Source of the DNA: Peteryoungia rhizophila
Lineage (GTDB): Bacteria > Pseudomonadota > Alphaproteobacteria > Rhizobiales > Rhizobiaceae
NCBI RefSeq assembly: GCF_004912145.1
Contig: NZ_STGT01000009.1
Coordinates: forward strand, 1 to 64,000
Direction: 5' to 3'
DNA length: 64,000 nucleotides
Notes under the pieces: generated by a model
What the model was told of the DNA's origin: nothing
The model's input: only the letters and a program-made list of their open reading frames with translations
The model's database searches: none
Position numbers and translations under genes: made by a program
Part shown: one piece after another, positions 33,417-42,326 of the stretch
Position numbering within the stretch: position 1 is the stretch's first letter
How the letters are laid out: every line of letters starts with the position of its first letter

Positions 33417-36045
33417 CGATTATCCTCCGGATCTCTGGGCGGCAGGAGCCGCAATTGGTTCCGGCGCTGAGCAACTGACCGATGGCGTCCATCGATCGGC
33501 AGCCTTGACCGACGGCATGGGAGATCTCCATTGCGCCGACCGAAAAACAGGAGCAGACGATCGCGCCCTTGTCCGGCTGGCCTGCACCCGGTCGCCCCGC
33601 CACGAGCCGGGAACGAGCCTTGGCATCGTCATGCTCGATGAGCATCTGGTCGACGGCCCATTGCCGCGAAACGGCAACAGGAGAACGCGACGCAAAGAAC
33701 GCAGCCATTAGGCGGGTTCCGCGCAAGGCGAGGATCCGACAATCCCCGGCTGCCATATCGCGGTAGCGCACAATCTCGATATCCTCATCCAGGCCGAGGG
33801 CCTGGTTGAGCCAAGCCTCGAACCCGTTTTCCGGCTCGTCTCCGGCCAGTTCGAGCCGGTAGCCGCCATCGGCTTTTGCGATCGCCCAGTACTCGAAGGG
33901 CAGAATCCTGGGCCGCTCGGTCGCCACCAGAAAGGCATGAAATGCGGGCGCATGACGAGCGAGCGAAACGCGCGCCTGCTTGAGTGCAGGCTGCCCGGAG
34001 ATGGGATCGACATCCGGTGGGACGAGCGCATCCACCCGTGCCCGCGAGGCTGTTTCATCCGTCCAGTGCATCGGCACGAAGATGGACCCACGTGCCTGCC
34101 GCTCGGTGAGAAGTGCGCGCACAAGGATGAAGTGACCCTTGTCGTCCGAGACCTTGACCAGGTCCGCATCACGGATCTGTTGGTCGGCTGCGTCAAGCGG
34201 ATGGATCTCGCAGAATGGCTCGGCAAGATGCGTGGAAAGGCGCGCGCTTTTTCCGGTTCGGGTCATCGTGTGCCAGTGGTCACGCACGCGTCCGGTGTTC
34301 AGCACGAAGCTGCCATGCGCGCGTTCCACAGGCTGAAGGGCGGCGTGGACGGGGACGAAACGCGCCTTGCCGTCAGGATGATAGAAGCGGCCGTCTGCGA
34401 AAAACCGTTCCTTGGTCGCTCCAATTGCAGGCCTTGGCCACTGGAACGGGGCAAGCTCTTCATACTGCTTCTGGTTGATCGCAGCAAAGGCGCCGATATC
34501 GAAATCGCGGAGGCCATCATTCTCGAAGGCGGAAAGGGCTGAGTGTTCCGCGAAGATTTCGGCTGGCGATTCGTAGTCAAATGCATCGACAAAGCCCATG
34601 CGCTTGGCAACTTCCGTGATATGCCACCAGTCGGGACGGGCCTCTCCCGGAGCCGCCAAAAACGGCCGCTGTCGTGAAATCCTCCGCTCGGAATTGGTCA
34701 CCGTGCCGGATTTCTCGCCCCAGCCGGTTGCCGGAAGCACGACATGCGCGAGCCGTGCCGTATCCGTATTTTTCTGCATGTCGGAGACGACCACGAAAGG
34801 ACAGGCCTCGATGGCGGCCTTCACCTTGTCTGCGTTGGGCATCGACACAACGGGATTGGTCGACATGATCCAGAGCGCCTTGATCCGCCCGTCCGCCACC
34901 GCATCGAACATTTCGACGGCCTTGAGGCCAGCTCTATCCGCGATCCGCGGCGATGACCAGAAGCGCCGCACCCGATCCCGGTGATCTCCATTCTCGATTT
35001 CCATATGCGCCGCCAGCATGTTGGCAAGCCCGCCCACTTCACGACCACCCATGGCATTCGGTTGCCCCGTCAGCGAGAACGGCCCCATTCCAGGGCGTCC
35101 GATGCGCCCCGTCGCCAGATGGCAATTGATGATCGCATTGACCTTGTCGCTGCCGGACGCCGATTGGTTGACCCCCTGACTGTAGCAGGTGACGACGCGT
35201 TCTGTGCCGGCGAAGAGCCAGAAGAACTGCCGGATCAACATGCCGGACAGGCCGGTCGCTTCCGAAAGCTCCGCCATGGAAAGGCGGGACGCCGAAAGCA
35301 GAGCCTCCGAAAAGCCTGTCGTATTCGCCGCGACATAGCTCTGGTCGATCCTGTCGGTTTCGGCCAGATGGGTCAGCAGACCATTGAACAGGGCAACATC
35401 CCCATCCGGGCTCACCGAAAGATGAAGGTCCGCAATATCGGAGGTCGCAGTGCGTCGTGGATCGATGACGATCACCTTCATCGCGGGCCGTGAGGCCTTC
35501 GCGGCGGCGAGACGCTGGTAGAGGACAGGGTGACACCAGGCGAGGTTCGAGCCGACCAGGACGACGAGGTCCGCGAGTTCGAGATCCTCATAGGTGCCCG
35601 GAACCGTGTCGGCCCCGAAGGCCCGACGATGCCCAGCGACCGAAGAGGCCATGCAAAGCCTGGAATTCGTGTCGATATTGCCGGAGCCGATGTAGCCCTT
35701 CATCAGCTTGTTGGCGACGTAGTAGTCCTCGGTCAGAAGCTGGCCGGAGACGTAGAACGCAACCGAGTCCGGACCATGCTCGGCGATCGTATTGCTGAAG
35801 CGATCCGCAATCAGGTCGAGCGTTGTATTCCAACTCGTTCTCTGGCCGCCGACTTCCGGAAAAAGCGCTCGTCCGTCGTCACCCAGCGTCTCGGCAAGGG
35901 CAGACCCTTTCGAGCATAGCCGGCCGAAATTGGCGGGATGCTCCGGATCGCCGCGGACGCTGACGGAACCGGCATCGTCAACGGTTGCGATGACACCGCA
36001 GCCGACGCCGCAATAGGGGCAAGTGGTGCGGGTTTCGCAGGCCAT
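33388..36045 (-). CDS. nasA: assimilatory nitrate reductase, molybdopterin catalytic subunit
   Basis: An 885-residue cytoplasmic enzyme that reduces nitrate to nitrite. It has the N-terminal 4Fe-4S motif CPYCGVGCG, central molybdopterin-binding blocks (NTNSRLCMAS-type, VVLVGSNLAWCHPVLYQR, ALWIMSTNPVVSMPN), a molydopterin dinucleotide-binding domain near 590-720 (GRVRDHWHTMTRTGKS), and a C-terminal BFD-like 2Fe-2S domain with CSCFSVGAMEI and GTNCGSCRPEI. The extra domain is typical of NasA that takes electrons from a NAD(P)H or ferredoxin-linked partner. It lies 3 nt downstream of nirD. Confidence 0.95.
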   Translation of the reverse strand: MACETRTTCPYCGVGCGVIATVDDAGSVSVRGDPEHPANFGRLCSKGSALAETLGDDGRALFPEVGGQRTSWNTTLDLIADRFSNTIAEHGPDSVAFYVSGQLLTEDYYVANKLMKGYIGSGNIDTNSRLCMASSVAGHRRAFGADTVPGTYEDLELADLVVLVGSNLAWCHPVLYQRLAAAKASRPAMKVIVIDPRRTATSDIADLHLSVSPDGDVALFNGLLTHLAETDRIDQSYVAANTTGFSEALLSASRLSMAELSEATGLSGMLIRQFFWLFAGTERVVTCYSQGVNQSASGSDKVNAIINCHLATGRIGRPGMGPFSLTGQPNAMGGREVGGLANMLAAHMEIENGDHRDRVRRFWSSPRIADRAGLKAVEMFDAVADGRIKALWIMSTNPVVSMPNADKVKAAIEACPFVVVSDMQKNTDTARLAHVVLPATGWGEKSGTVTNSERRISRQRPFLAAPGEARPDWWHITEVAKRMGFVDAFDYESPAEIFAEHSALSAFENDGLRDFDIGAFAAINQKQYEELAPFQWPRPAIGATKERFFADGRFYHPDGKARFVPVHAALQPVERAHGSFVLNTGRVRDHWHTMTRTGKSARLSTHLAEPFCEIHPLDAADQQIRDADLVKVSDDKGHFILVRALLTERQARGSIFVPMHWTDETASRARVDALVPPDVDPISGQPALKQARVSLARHAPAFHAFLVATERPRILPFEYWAIAKADGGYRLELAGDEPENGFEAWLNQALGLDEDIEIVRYRDMAAGDCRILALRGTRLMAAFFASRSPVAVSRQWAVDQMLIEHDDAKARSRLVAGRPGAGQPDKGAIVCSCFSVGAMEISHAVGQGCRSMDAIGQLLSAGTNCGSCRPEIRRIIDAQALLAAE

Positions 36046-36048
36046 GGA

Positions 36049-36378
36049 TCACTCCGCCGCCACGAGCGCGCTTTCGAGCGCGATCGACAGCTGGCCGTCA
36101 ATGTTGCGGATAGGGATGGTGCGGACAGTGCCCTCGTCTGCGCCCAATGCCTTGCCGGTCTCGAGCGAGATCACCCAGTTGTGTAGCGGACAGGTGACGG
36201 AAGCCCCATGCACGATGCCCTCCGTCAACGGTCCACCCTTGTGCGGGCAATGGTCCTCAATCGCGTAGACCTGGTTTTCAGCGGTCCGGAAGACCCCGAT
36301 CTTGCCCTGCGGGGTCTTCACGCAGCGCGCGCCGCGCAGGGGAATATCGTCGATCGTGCCGATGGCGATCCAGTTCAT
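36049..36378 (-). CDS. nirD: nitrite reductase small subunit (Rieske-type)
   Basis: A 109-residue Rieske-fold protein with the 2Fe-2S-type pattern CPHKGG and CPLHNW, so it appears to keep the cluster ligands (C-x-H and C-x-x-H), as many NirD of this type do. It partners NirB in NADH-dependent reduction of nitrite to ammonium. The start at 36378 was chosen because AGGA lies 8 nt upstream and the protein then begins MNWIAIG, as usual for the family. Confidence 0.93.
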   Translation of the reverse strand: MNWIAIGTIDDIPLRGARCVKTPQGKIGVFRTAENQVYAIEDHCPHKGGPLTEGIVHGASVTCPLHNWVISLETGKALGADEGTVRTIPIRNIDGQLSIALESALVAAE

Positions 36379-36431
36379 GGGCATGTTCCTTGTTGATCCT
36401 TTCCCTTCTCCCCGTAGGAGGGAAGAAGGGA

Positions 36432-38879
36432 CTATTCCGCCGCCGCCGAATAACCGACGGTCGCCATCGGTTTGAACTCGTGTTTGTCCTTGCCCGAAAC
36501 ACGTTCCGACCAAGGATCCACCTGCGCGAATTGCTGGGAGAACACGAAGCGCTCGTAATAGGCCCGTCGCTTGTCCGCATCCTCCATGATCTGGCGGCGG
36601 ATCTCGTCATGGCCGATGCGTTTCGCCCATTTGTAGATGCGTTCGAGATAGCGACCCTGCTCGCGATACATCTGGGTGAGCGCGACGATATGCTCCAGCG
36701 CCTCGTCCTCGGTCTTCACCAGACCCAGGACATCCGTGCCCTTGATGTCGAGACCGGCAGCGCCGGCAAAATGGATTTCGAAGCCGGAATCCACGCAGAT
36801 CACGCCGATGTCCTTGCAGGTCGCCTCCGCGCAGTTGCGCGGACAACCGGAGACGGCGAGCTTCAGCTTGGCCGGTGTCCAGGAGCCCCACATGAACTTC
36901 TCGATGCGGATGCCGAGACCCGTCGAATCCTGTGTGCCGAAGCGACACCAGTCGGAACCGACGCAGGTTTTCACGGTCCTCAGTCCTTTGGCATAGGCCT
37001 GGCCCGAGACGAAGCCGGCCTTGCCGAGATCGGCCCAGACGGCCGGCAGGTCTTCCTTCTCGATGCCGAGAAGGTCGATGCGCTGGCCACCGGTCACCTT
37101 CACCAGGGGGATTTCGAACTTGTCGACGACATCTGCGATGGCGCGCAGTTCCGCCGCATTGGTGACGCCGCCCCACATGCGGGGGACGACGGAGTAAGTG
37201 CCGTCCTTCTGGATGTTGGCATGCACACGCTCATTGATGAAACGCGACTGGTAATCGTCGGCATATTCGTCCGGCCAGTCGCAGACGAGATAGTAGTTCA
37301 AGGCCGGCCGGCACTTGGCGCACCCACAGGAGGTCTTCCATTCGAGCTCCTGCATCACTGCGGGGATCGTCTTCAGCCCCTTGGCCTTGATCAGGCGGCG
37401 CACGTCGTCATGCCCGAGTTCGGTGCAGGTGCACATCGGCGTGACGGCGGCAGGGTTGTAGGCGTCGCCGAGTGTGAGCGCCATCAGCTGCTCGACGAGC
37501 CCCGTACAATTCCCGCAGGAGGCAGACGCCTTGGTATGCGCGCGCACGCCATCCAGTGTCGTCAGGCTCTTGCCCGTGATCGTCGAGGTGATTTTGCCCT
37601 TGCAGACGCCGTTGCAGCCGCAGATTTCCGCATCATCCGGCAAGGCTGCAACGGCCGCCATAGGGTCCAGCGGAGACCCTCCCTGGTAAGACTGGCCGAA
37701 GATGAGGGTGTCCCGCATCAAGGAGATGTCGGTCTGCTTCTTCAGCAGATCGAAGAACCAGGAGCCATCGGTAGTTTCTCCGTAGAGAACCGCGCCGATG
37801 ATGCGGTTTTCCTTGAGAACGAGGCGCTTGTAGACACCGGCCGAGGCATCACGCAGCACAATTTCCTCGCGGTCCGGCGCCTCGGCGAAGTCGCCTGCCG
37901 AGAAGAGGTTGATGCCCGTTACCTTCAGCTTCGTGTTGACGACCGAGCCATGATATTCGGCATGGCCGCCCGTCAGCCGGTCGGCCAGAACGCGGGCGCT
38001 CTCGTAGAGCGGCGCCACGAGGCCGTAGCAGATACCGCGATGCTCGGCACATTCTCCCAGCGAAAAGATCGAGGCATCCGAGGTCATCATGCCGTCATCG
38101 ACGACGATGCCCCTGTTGACCGCGAGCCCTGCATCCTTGGCAAGCTGCGATGCCGGACGAATGCCGACCGCCATGATCACCATGTCGCCATCGATCACCC
38201 TGCCGTCTTCGAGCTCGATCCCTTCGACCTTGTCGGCGCCGAGGATCTGCTTCGTATTCGCCTTGGTGATGATCTCGATGCCGCGCTCGGTGAGCGCCCT
38301 TTCCAGGAGATAGGCGGCCGCCGGATCAAGCTGCCGCTCCATGATCGTCGGCATCAGGTGGATGACGGTCACCTCCATGCCTTGGCGCTTCAGGCCATAA
38401 GCGGCCTCGAGGCCGAGAAGTCCGCCGCCGATGACGATCGCGCGGCCCTTGCGTTCGGAGATTTCAAGCATCTTCTCGACATCGTCGAGGTCGCGATAGG
38501 CGAGCACGCCTGGCAGTTGATGGCCCGGAACAGGGATGATGAAGGGCAGCGACCCCGTCGCGATGACCAACTTGTCATAACCCGCAGTGATCCCATTCGC
38601 CGAGGTCACGGTCTTTGCCTGGCGGTCGATCCTCGTAACCCGCGCGCCCTTGTGCAAGGTCACGCCGTTGGCCGCGTACCAGGCATCGTCATGGATCACG
38701 ATGTCCTCATAGGCCTTCTCGCCCGAAAGCACGGGAGAGAGCATGATCCGGTCGTAATTGACCCGCGGTTCGGCGTTGAAGATCGTCACCTCGTAAAGGC
38801 CTGGCGCCTTCTCGAACAGTTCTTCCAGCATGCGGCCCGGCGCCATGCCGTTGCCGATAATGACCAGTTTTTCCGCCAT
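36432..38879 (-). CDS. nirB: nitrite reductase [NAD(P)H] large subunit
   Basis: An 815-residue enzyme. It has an N-terminal FAD/NAD domain (KLVIIGNGMAPGRMLEEL; AIVIGGGLLGLEAAYGL), then BFD-like 2Fe-2S cysteine motifs (CGCNGVCKG; ASCGNCTGLVEQ), and a second CTCTEL/CGCAKCRP pair. The C-terminal siroheme/4Fe-4S domain has the cysteines of TCVGSDWCRFGTQDS and SGCPRNCAEATC. It reduces nitrite to ammonium with electrons from NAD(P)H, with NirD. The start at 38879 places the Rossmann motif at the N-terminus. Confidence 0.96.
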   Translation of the reverse strand: MAEKLVIIGNGMAPGRMLEELFEKAPGLYEVTIFNAEPRVNYDRIMLSPVLSGEKAYEDIVIHDDAWYAANGVTLHKGARVTRIDRQAKTVTSANGITAGYDKLVIATGSLPFIIPVPGHQLPGVLAYRDLDDVEKMLEISERKGRAIVIGGGLLGLEAAYGLKRQGMEVTVIHLMPTIMERQLDPAAAYLLERALTERGIEIITKANTKQILGADKVEGIELEDGRVIDGDMVIMAVGIRPASQLAKDAGLAVNRGIVVDDGMMTSDASIFSLGECAEHRGICYGLVAPLYESARVLADRLTGGHAEYHGSVVNTKLKVTGINLFSAGDFAEAPDREEIVLRDASAGVYKRLVLKENRIIGAVLYGETTDGSWFFDLLKKQTDISLMRDTLIFGQSYQGGSPLDPMAAVAALPDDAEICGCNGVCKGKITSTITGKSLTTLDGVRAHTKASASCGNCTGLVEQLMALTLGDAYNPAAVTPMCTCTELGHDDVRRLIKAKGLKTIPAVMQELEWKTSCGCAKCRPALNYYLVCDWPDEYADDYQSRFINERVHANIQKDGTYSVVPRMWGGVTNAAELRAIADVVDKFEIPLVKVTGGQRIDLLGIEKEDLPAVWADLGKAGFVSGQAYAKGLRTVKTCVGSDWCRFGTQDSTGLGIRIEKFMWGSWTPAKLKLAVSGCPRNCAEATCKDIGVICVDSGFEIHFAGAAGLDIKGTDVLGLVKTEDEALEHIVALTQMYREQGRYLERIYKWAKRIGHDEIRRQIMEDADKRRAYYERFVFSQQFAQVDPWSERVSGKDKHEFKPMATVGYSAAAE

Positions 38880-38884
38880 GGTTC

Positions 38885-39682
38885 TCACTCCGCAGCTTCC
38901 ACGAAGCGATGGCGCTCGTAGAGGAACTTCAACACGGCCTCGCGGCATTTGAGATAGGTGCGATCAGAGGCGAGCTCGATCCGGTTGCGCGGACGCTCGA
39001 TCGGCACGTCGAGGATTTCCCCGATCCGTGCCGCCGGCCCGTTCGTCATCATCACGATCCGGTCGGAAAGCAGCACGGCTTCGTCGACGTCGTGGGTGAT
39101 CATGATCATCGTGTTGCCGAGCCGGCCGTGGATCTCCATAACCGCGTCCTGCAGGTGCGCCCGCGTCAGTGCATCCAGTGCGCCAAAGGGTTCGTCGAGC
39201 AGAAGCACTTTCGGCTCCATCGACAGCGCCCGGGCAATTCCGACACGCTGCTTCATGCCGCCCGAAATTTCGGCGGGGCGCTTGTCTTTGGCATGGCCCA
39301 TCTGCACCAGATCGAGATTGTGCATGACCCAATCATGTTTTTCGGCCTTGGTCTTGCGCCCGGAAAACACCTTGGAGACGGCCAGATTGACGTTCTCGTA
39401 GACCGTGAGCCAGGGCAGCAGCGAGTGGTTCTGGAAGACGACGGCGCGATCAGGGCCGGGCTCGTTGACCTCCTGGTTCTCCAGGAGCACCGCGCCCGAG
39501 CTCACCCGTGTGAGCCCCGCAATCAGATTGAGCAGTGTGGATTTCCCGCAACCCGAATGCCCGATGATCGAGACGAACTCTCCCTTCTCGATGGTGAGCG
39601 TGATGTCCTTGAGAACTTCGGTGCGGACGCTGCCGCGCTCGAAGCTTTTGTCGATGTGGTCGATCTTGAGATAGCTGGACAT
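38885..39682 (-). CDS. nrtD: nitrate ABC transporter ATP-binding protein
   Basis: A 265-residue ATPase of the nitrate/sulfonate/taurine family, with Walker A GHSGCGKST, Q-loop VFQNHSLLPWLTV, signature EISGGMKQRVGIARAL and Walker B VLLLDEPFGALD. The LPWLTV stretch is typical of NrtD/NasD. It lies in the nrtA-nrtB-nrtD order and ends just before nirB. Confidence 0.93.
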   Translation of the reverse strand: MSSYLKIDHIDKSFERGSVRTEVLKDITLTIEKGEFVSIIGHSGCGKSTLLNLIAGLTRVSSGAVLLENQEVNEPGPDRAVVFQNHSLLPWLTVYENVNLAVSKVFSGRKTKAEKHDWVMHNLDLVQMGHAKDKRPAEISGGMKQRVGIARALSMEPKVLLLDEPFGALDALTRAHLQDAVMEIHGRLGNTMIMITHDVDEAVLLSDRIVMMTNGPAARIGEILDVPIERPRNRIELASDRTYLKCREAVLKFLYERHRFVEAAE

Positions 39683-39694
39683 GATGCGTCCCCC

Positions 39695-40591
39695 TCAGTT
39701 CTTGGCTGTGCCACGGGTGACGATGCTGCCGAGCAGCGCGACGAGCTTGTCGAGGACGAAGCCGGTCACGCCGATATAGGCGAGCGCCACGATGATGTCG
39801 GAGAGGCGCGAGGAATTCCACGCATCCCAGATGAAGAAGCCGATGCCGACGCCGCCTGTCAGCATTTCTGCCGCGACAATCGCGAGCCAGGAGAGGCCCA
39901 CGCCGATTCGAAGGCCTGTGAAGATATAAGGCGCAGCCGCCGGCACCATGATCCGCACGAAGAATTCCAGCGGGTTGAGACGCAGCACGCGGGCGATGTT
40001 GCGATAGTCGTCCGGGATGTTGCGCACACCGACGGCGGTGTTGATGATCACGGGCCAGATCGACGTGATGAAAATGACGAAGATCGCGGACGGGTTGGAA
40101 TCCTGGAAGGCGGCGAGCGAGAGGGGCAACCAGGCGAGCGGTGGCACGGTGCGCAGAATCTGGAAAATCGGATCGAGACCGCGCATGGCCCAGATGGACT
40201 GCCCGACGACGGCCCCGAGGAAAACGCCGACGATCGCTGCAAGGCCGAAGCCCATGGCGACGCGCTCCAGGGACGTCAGCACACGCCAGGCGAGGCCGAT
40301 ATCCTGCGAGCCGAAATTGAAGAAGGGATCGACGATCAGATCGTAGCTGTCGGTCCAGACCTGGGAGGGCGGCGGCAGGGTGGCGCCCGGCTGGGAACAG
40401 GTGAGCTGCCAGATGCCGAGAAGCACCAGCGTGACCAGGAGCGGCGGCAGCGTGTTGCGAGCAAAGCCGAGCCCTCCGCGCTTCAGGTCGAATCTGGGCG
40501 TCGCGCGCTTCGCCAGGTGAACGACGGTGCCGTTCCGGCTAGGGGAGACGGCGATCGACTCTGTCTCTGCTTTTCGGGCGGTGGCGGTCAT
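39695..40591 (-). CDS. nrtB: nitrate ABC transporter permease
   Basis: A 298-residue membrane protein with about six segments, the family block FVIFITSIWPVIINTAVGVRNIP, and NPLEFFVRIMVPAAAPYIFTGLRIGVGLSWLAIVAAEM, all characteristic of NrtB. The start at 40591 avoids a non-conserved leader from 40648. It forms the nitrate/nitrite channel with NrtD and NrtA. Confidence 0.94.
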   Translation of the reverse strand: MTATARKAETESIAVSPSRNGTVVHLAKRATPRFDLKRGGLGFARNTLPPLLVTLVLLGIWQLTCSQPGATLPPPSQVWTDSYDLIVDPFFNFGSQDIGLAWRVLTSLERVAMGFGLAAIVGVFLGAVVGQSIWAMRGLDPIFQILRTVPPLAWLPLSLAAFQDSNPSAIFVIFITSIWPVIINTAVGVRNIPDDYRNIARVLRLNPLEFFVRIMVPAAAPYIFTGLRIGVGLSWLAIVAAEMLTGGVGIGFFIWDAWNSSRLSDIIVALAYIGVTGFVLDKLVALLGSIVTRGTAKN

Positions 40592-40683
40592 GGGATTGTC
40601 CTCTGCGCGTGTCGAATGGGAAGCGGGGTTCCTCCCTGCCCAAACCATTCATTTCGGGATGGGCGGGGAGGGAGGCGCCAGCG

Positions 40684-41982
40684 TCAGGCGCCAGCCTTGA
40701 TGGCGAGGCTGTCGAGATAGGCCTGGGGGTTTTCCGGATCGAAGACCTTGCCGTCGAAGAAAGTTTCCGGACCGCGGGAAGCGGATGCCGGGATGTCGGC
40801 CGCAACGACGCCGAGGTCCTTGGCGGCCTCGCGCCAGATGTCCTCGCGGTTGACCTTGTCGACCAGAGCCTTGATGTCGGTATCGGGCGCGAACTTGCCC
40901 CAGCGGACATTCTCGGTCAGGAACCAGGCATCATGGCTCTTGAACGGATAGGACGCATGATCCTTCCAGAACTTCATCTCGAGCCCGGAGTTCTCCACCA
41001 CCCGGTCATTGCCGTAATTGATCGTGCCCTTGAGACGGCCGGCAACGTCCTTCGGCGGCACGTTGAACCACTGGCGCTTGCCGAGGATTGCGGACATTTC
41101 TTCCTTGTTGCCCATGTCGTCCGCCCACATCTGGGCTTCCATCACGGCCATCAGCAATGCCTTGGCGGCGATGGGGTTCTGCTCGATCCAGTCGGACCGG
41201 AGACCCAGCGCCTTTTCCGGATGCCCCTTCCAGAGCTCACCCGTCGTACAGGCCGTGAAGCCGATGCCCTGATTGACCAGCTGCTCGTTCCACGGTTCGC
41301 CCACGCAAAAGGCGTCCATGTTGCCGACCTTCATATTGGCGACCATCTGCGGCGGCGGAACGACGATCGTCGAGACGTCCTTGTCCGGATCGATGCCGCC
41401 GGCAGCCAGCCAGTAGCGCAACCAGAGATCATGGGTCCCACCGGGGAAAGTCATGGCGACCTTCACCTCGCCACCGGCTGCCTTCTTGGCGGCGAATACA
41501 TCCCTCAGCTTGGACGCGTCGAGCTGGACGCCGGTCTCAGCATATTCCTTGGAGACCGAGATGCCCTGGCTGTCCAGGTTGAGGCGTGCCAGGATCGACA
41601 TCGGAACGGGTACATTGTTCTGCGTCACCTTGCCAGCCGAGATGAGGTAGGGCATTGGGGTCAGGATATGCGCCCCGTCGATGCCGTTCGATGCACCGCC
41701 GAGCACGAGATTGTCGCGCGTCGCGCCCCAGGATGCCTGTTTCAGCACTTCGACTTCGGGCAGGCCAAATTTCTCGAAGAGCCCCTTCTCCTTGGCGATG
41801 ATCAACGGTGCGGCATCAGTCAGCGCGATGTAGCCCAGCTTGACGCCCGTGACTTCCGGTCCTGCTCCAGCCGCGAAAGCACCCGACGGGAACGCCATTT
41901 TCGCTGCGCTGACGATTGCTGCAGCCGAAGTGAGCTTCAGCAGCTGACGGCGGGTGGTGCTCATTCCTGTAGTCTTCGTCAT
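40684..41982 (-). CDS. nrtA: nitrate ABC transporter substrate-binding protein
   Basis: A 432-residue exported protein with a Tat-type signal (STTRRQLLKLTSAAAIV) and the NrtA blocks GYIALTDAAPLIIAKEKGLFEKFG, WATRDNL-like WGATRDNLVLG, TFPGGTHDLWLRYWLAAGGIDPD, and FCVGEPWN. The start at 41982 gives the twin-arginine signal; an open frame to 42075 would run through the attenuator terminator and is not used. It is the first structural gene of the nitrate operon and a paralog of the sensor NasS at 42327. Confidence 0.95.
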   Translation of the reverse strand: MTKTTGMSTTRRQLLKLTSAAAIVSAAKMAFPSGAFAAGAGPEVTGVKLGYIALTDAAPLIIAKEKGLFEKFGLPEVEVLKQASWGATRDNLVLGGASNGIDGAHILTPMPYLISAGKVTQNNVPVPMSILARLNLDSQGISVSKEYAETGVQLDASKLRDVFAAKKAAGGEVKVAMTFPGGTHDLWLRYWLAAGGIDPDKDVSTIVVPPPQMVANMKVGNMDAFCVGEPWNEQLVNQGIGFTACTTGELWKGHPEKALGLRSDWIEQNPIAAKALLMAVMEAQMWADDMGNKEEMSAILGKRQWFNVPPKDVAGRLKGTINYGNDRVVENSGLEMKFWKDHASYPFKSHDAWFLTENVRWGKFAPDTDIKALVDKVNREDIWREAAKDLGVVAADIPASASRGPETFFDGKVFDPENPQAYLDSLAIKAGA

Positions 41983-42021
41983 GTTCTGTGCCCCTCTGAT
42001 GTGACGGAGATCCGGAAAAAC

Positions 42022-42086
42022 AAAAAAACGCCGCTCGGTGACTGCATCCTCGGGATCGAATAATCCCGTGTGCAAACCAAGCGACG
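42022..42086 (-). terminator. attenuator terminator in the nrtA leader
   Basis: On the minus strand CGTCGCTTGG (42086-42077) pairs with CCGAGCGGCG (42038-42029) over 10 bp including G-U pairs, enclosing a second stem (CGGGAT/ATCCCG at 42051-42068), and is followed by seven Ts. It lies 40 nt before the nrtA start and after the sigma-54 promoter, so it would stop transcription unless antiterminated. Confidence 0.88.
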
Positions 42087-42100
42087 TCGATGTCTCTGGT

Positions 42101-42143
42101 GAGCGCGCTTCAGGCGCTCTTTCGTCCGGTCGCCGTTGACCGG
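42101..42143 (-). promoter_or_regulatory. two-hairpin ANTAR target RNA (NasT antitermination site)
   Basis: Hairpin 1 (42143-42126) is CCGGTC, hexaloop AACGGC, GACCGG; the loop has A at position 1 and G at position 4, as ANTAR targets do. Hairpin 2 (42119-42101) is GAGCGC, a 7-nt loop with TGAAG, GCGCTC. They sit at the very start of the predicted transcript and just before the terminator, the known layout for NasR/NasT control. Confidence 0.82.
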
Positions 42144-42157
42144 ATAGTTTTTAGGTA

Positions 42158-42173
42158 AGCAAAGGCCGTGCCA
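42158..42173 (-). promoter_or_regulatory. sigma-54 promoter of the nitrate assimilation operon
   Basis: On the minus strand TGGCACGGCCTTTGCT matches the sigma-54 consensus (TGGCAC, 5 nt, TTGCW) at every conserved base, with the invariant GG and GC 10 nt apart. The predicted start, near 42147, is immediately upstream of ANTAR hairpin 1. It implies nitrogen-limitation control by NtrC on top of nitrate-responsive antitermination. Confidence 0.9.
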
Positions 42174-42272
42174 GTTTCAGAGGAGCCTTGCCAAGCTACA
42201 GTAATAGATGATGAAAATGATCTTTCGGCACAGCGGCTCAACTGTAAAACTGCATTCTCGGCGGAGCAAAAA

Positions 42273-42288
42273 TTGTGCATCTGCACAA
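42273..42288. promoter_or_regulatory. palindrome about 100 bp upstream of the sigma-54 promoter
   Basis: TTGTGCA, TC, TGCACAA. The position suits an enhancer-type activator site, and it is built from the same GTGCA/TGCAC half-sites as NtrC boxes but in the reversed order, so assignment to NtrC is uncertain. It could be the site of a different regulator. Confidence 0.4.
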
Positions 42289-42326
42289 AGCCACGCGAAA
42301 TTCAGGCCGTGTAGGTGTGCAGCCGC

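Noticed and set aside
36390-38921. An 843-codon open frame on the plus strand
   Set aside because: Antisense to nirB, whose cofactor motifs are intact; shadow composition, no recognisable domain.
39695-39821. Frames antisense or out of phase with nrtB, nrtD and the MalG-type permease (for example 26715-27740, 38909-40720)
   Set aside because: All overlap genes with family motifs and full length; the alternative frames show none.
41983-42075. Longer nrtA start at 42075
   Set aside because: The extension would be translated through the attenuator terminator hairpin and would bury the Tat signal.
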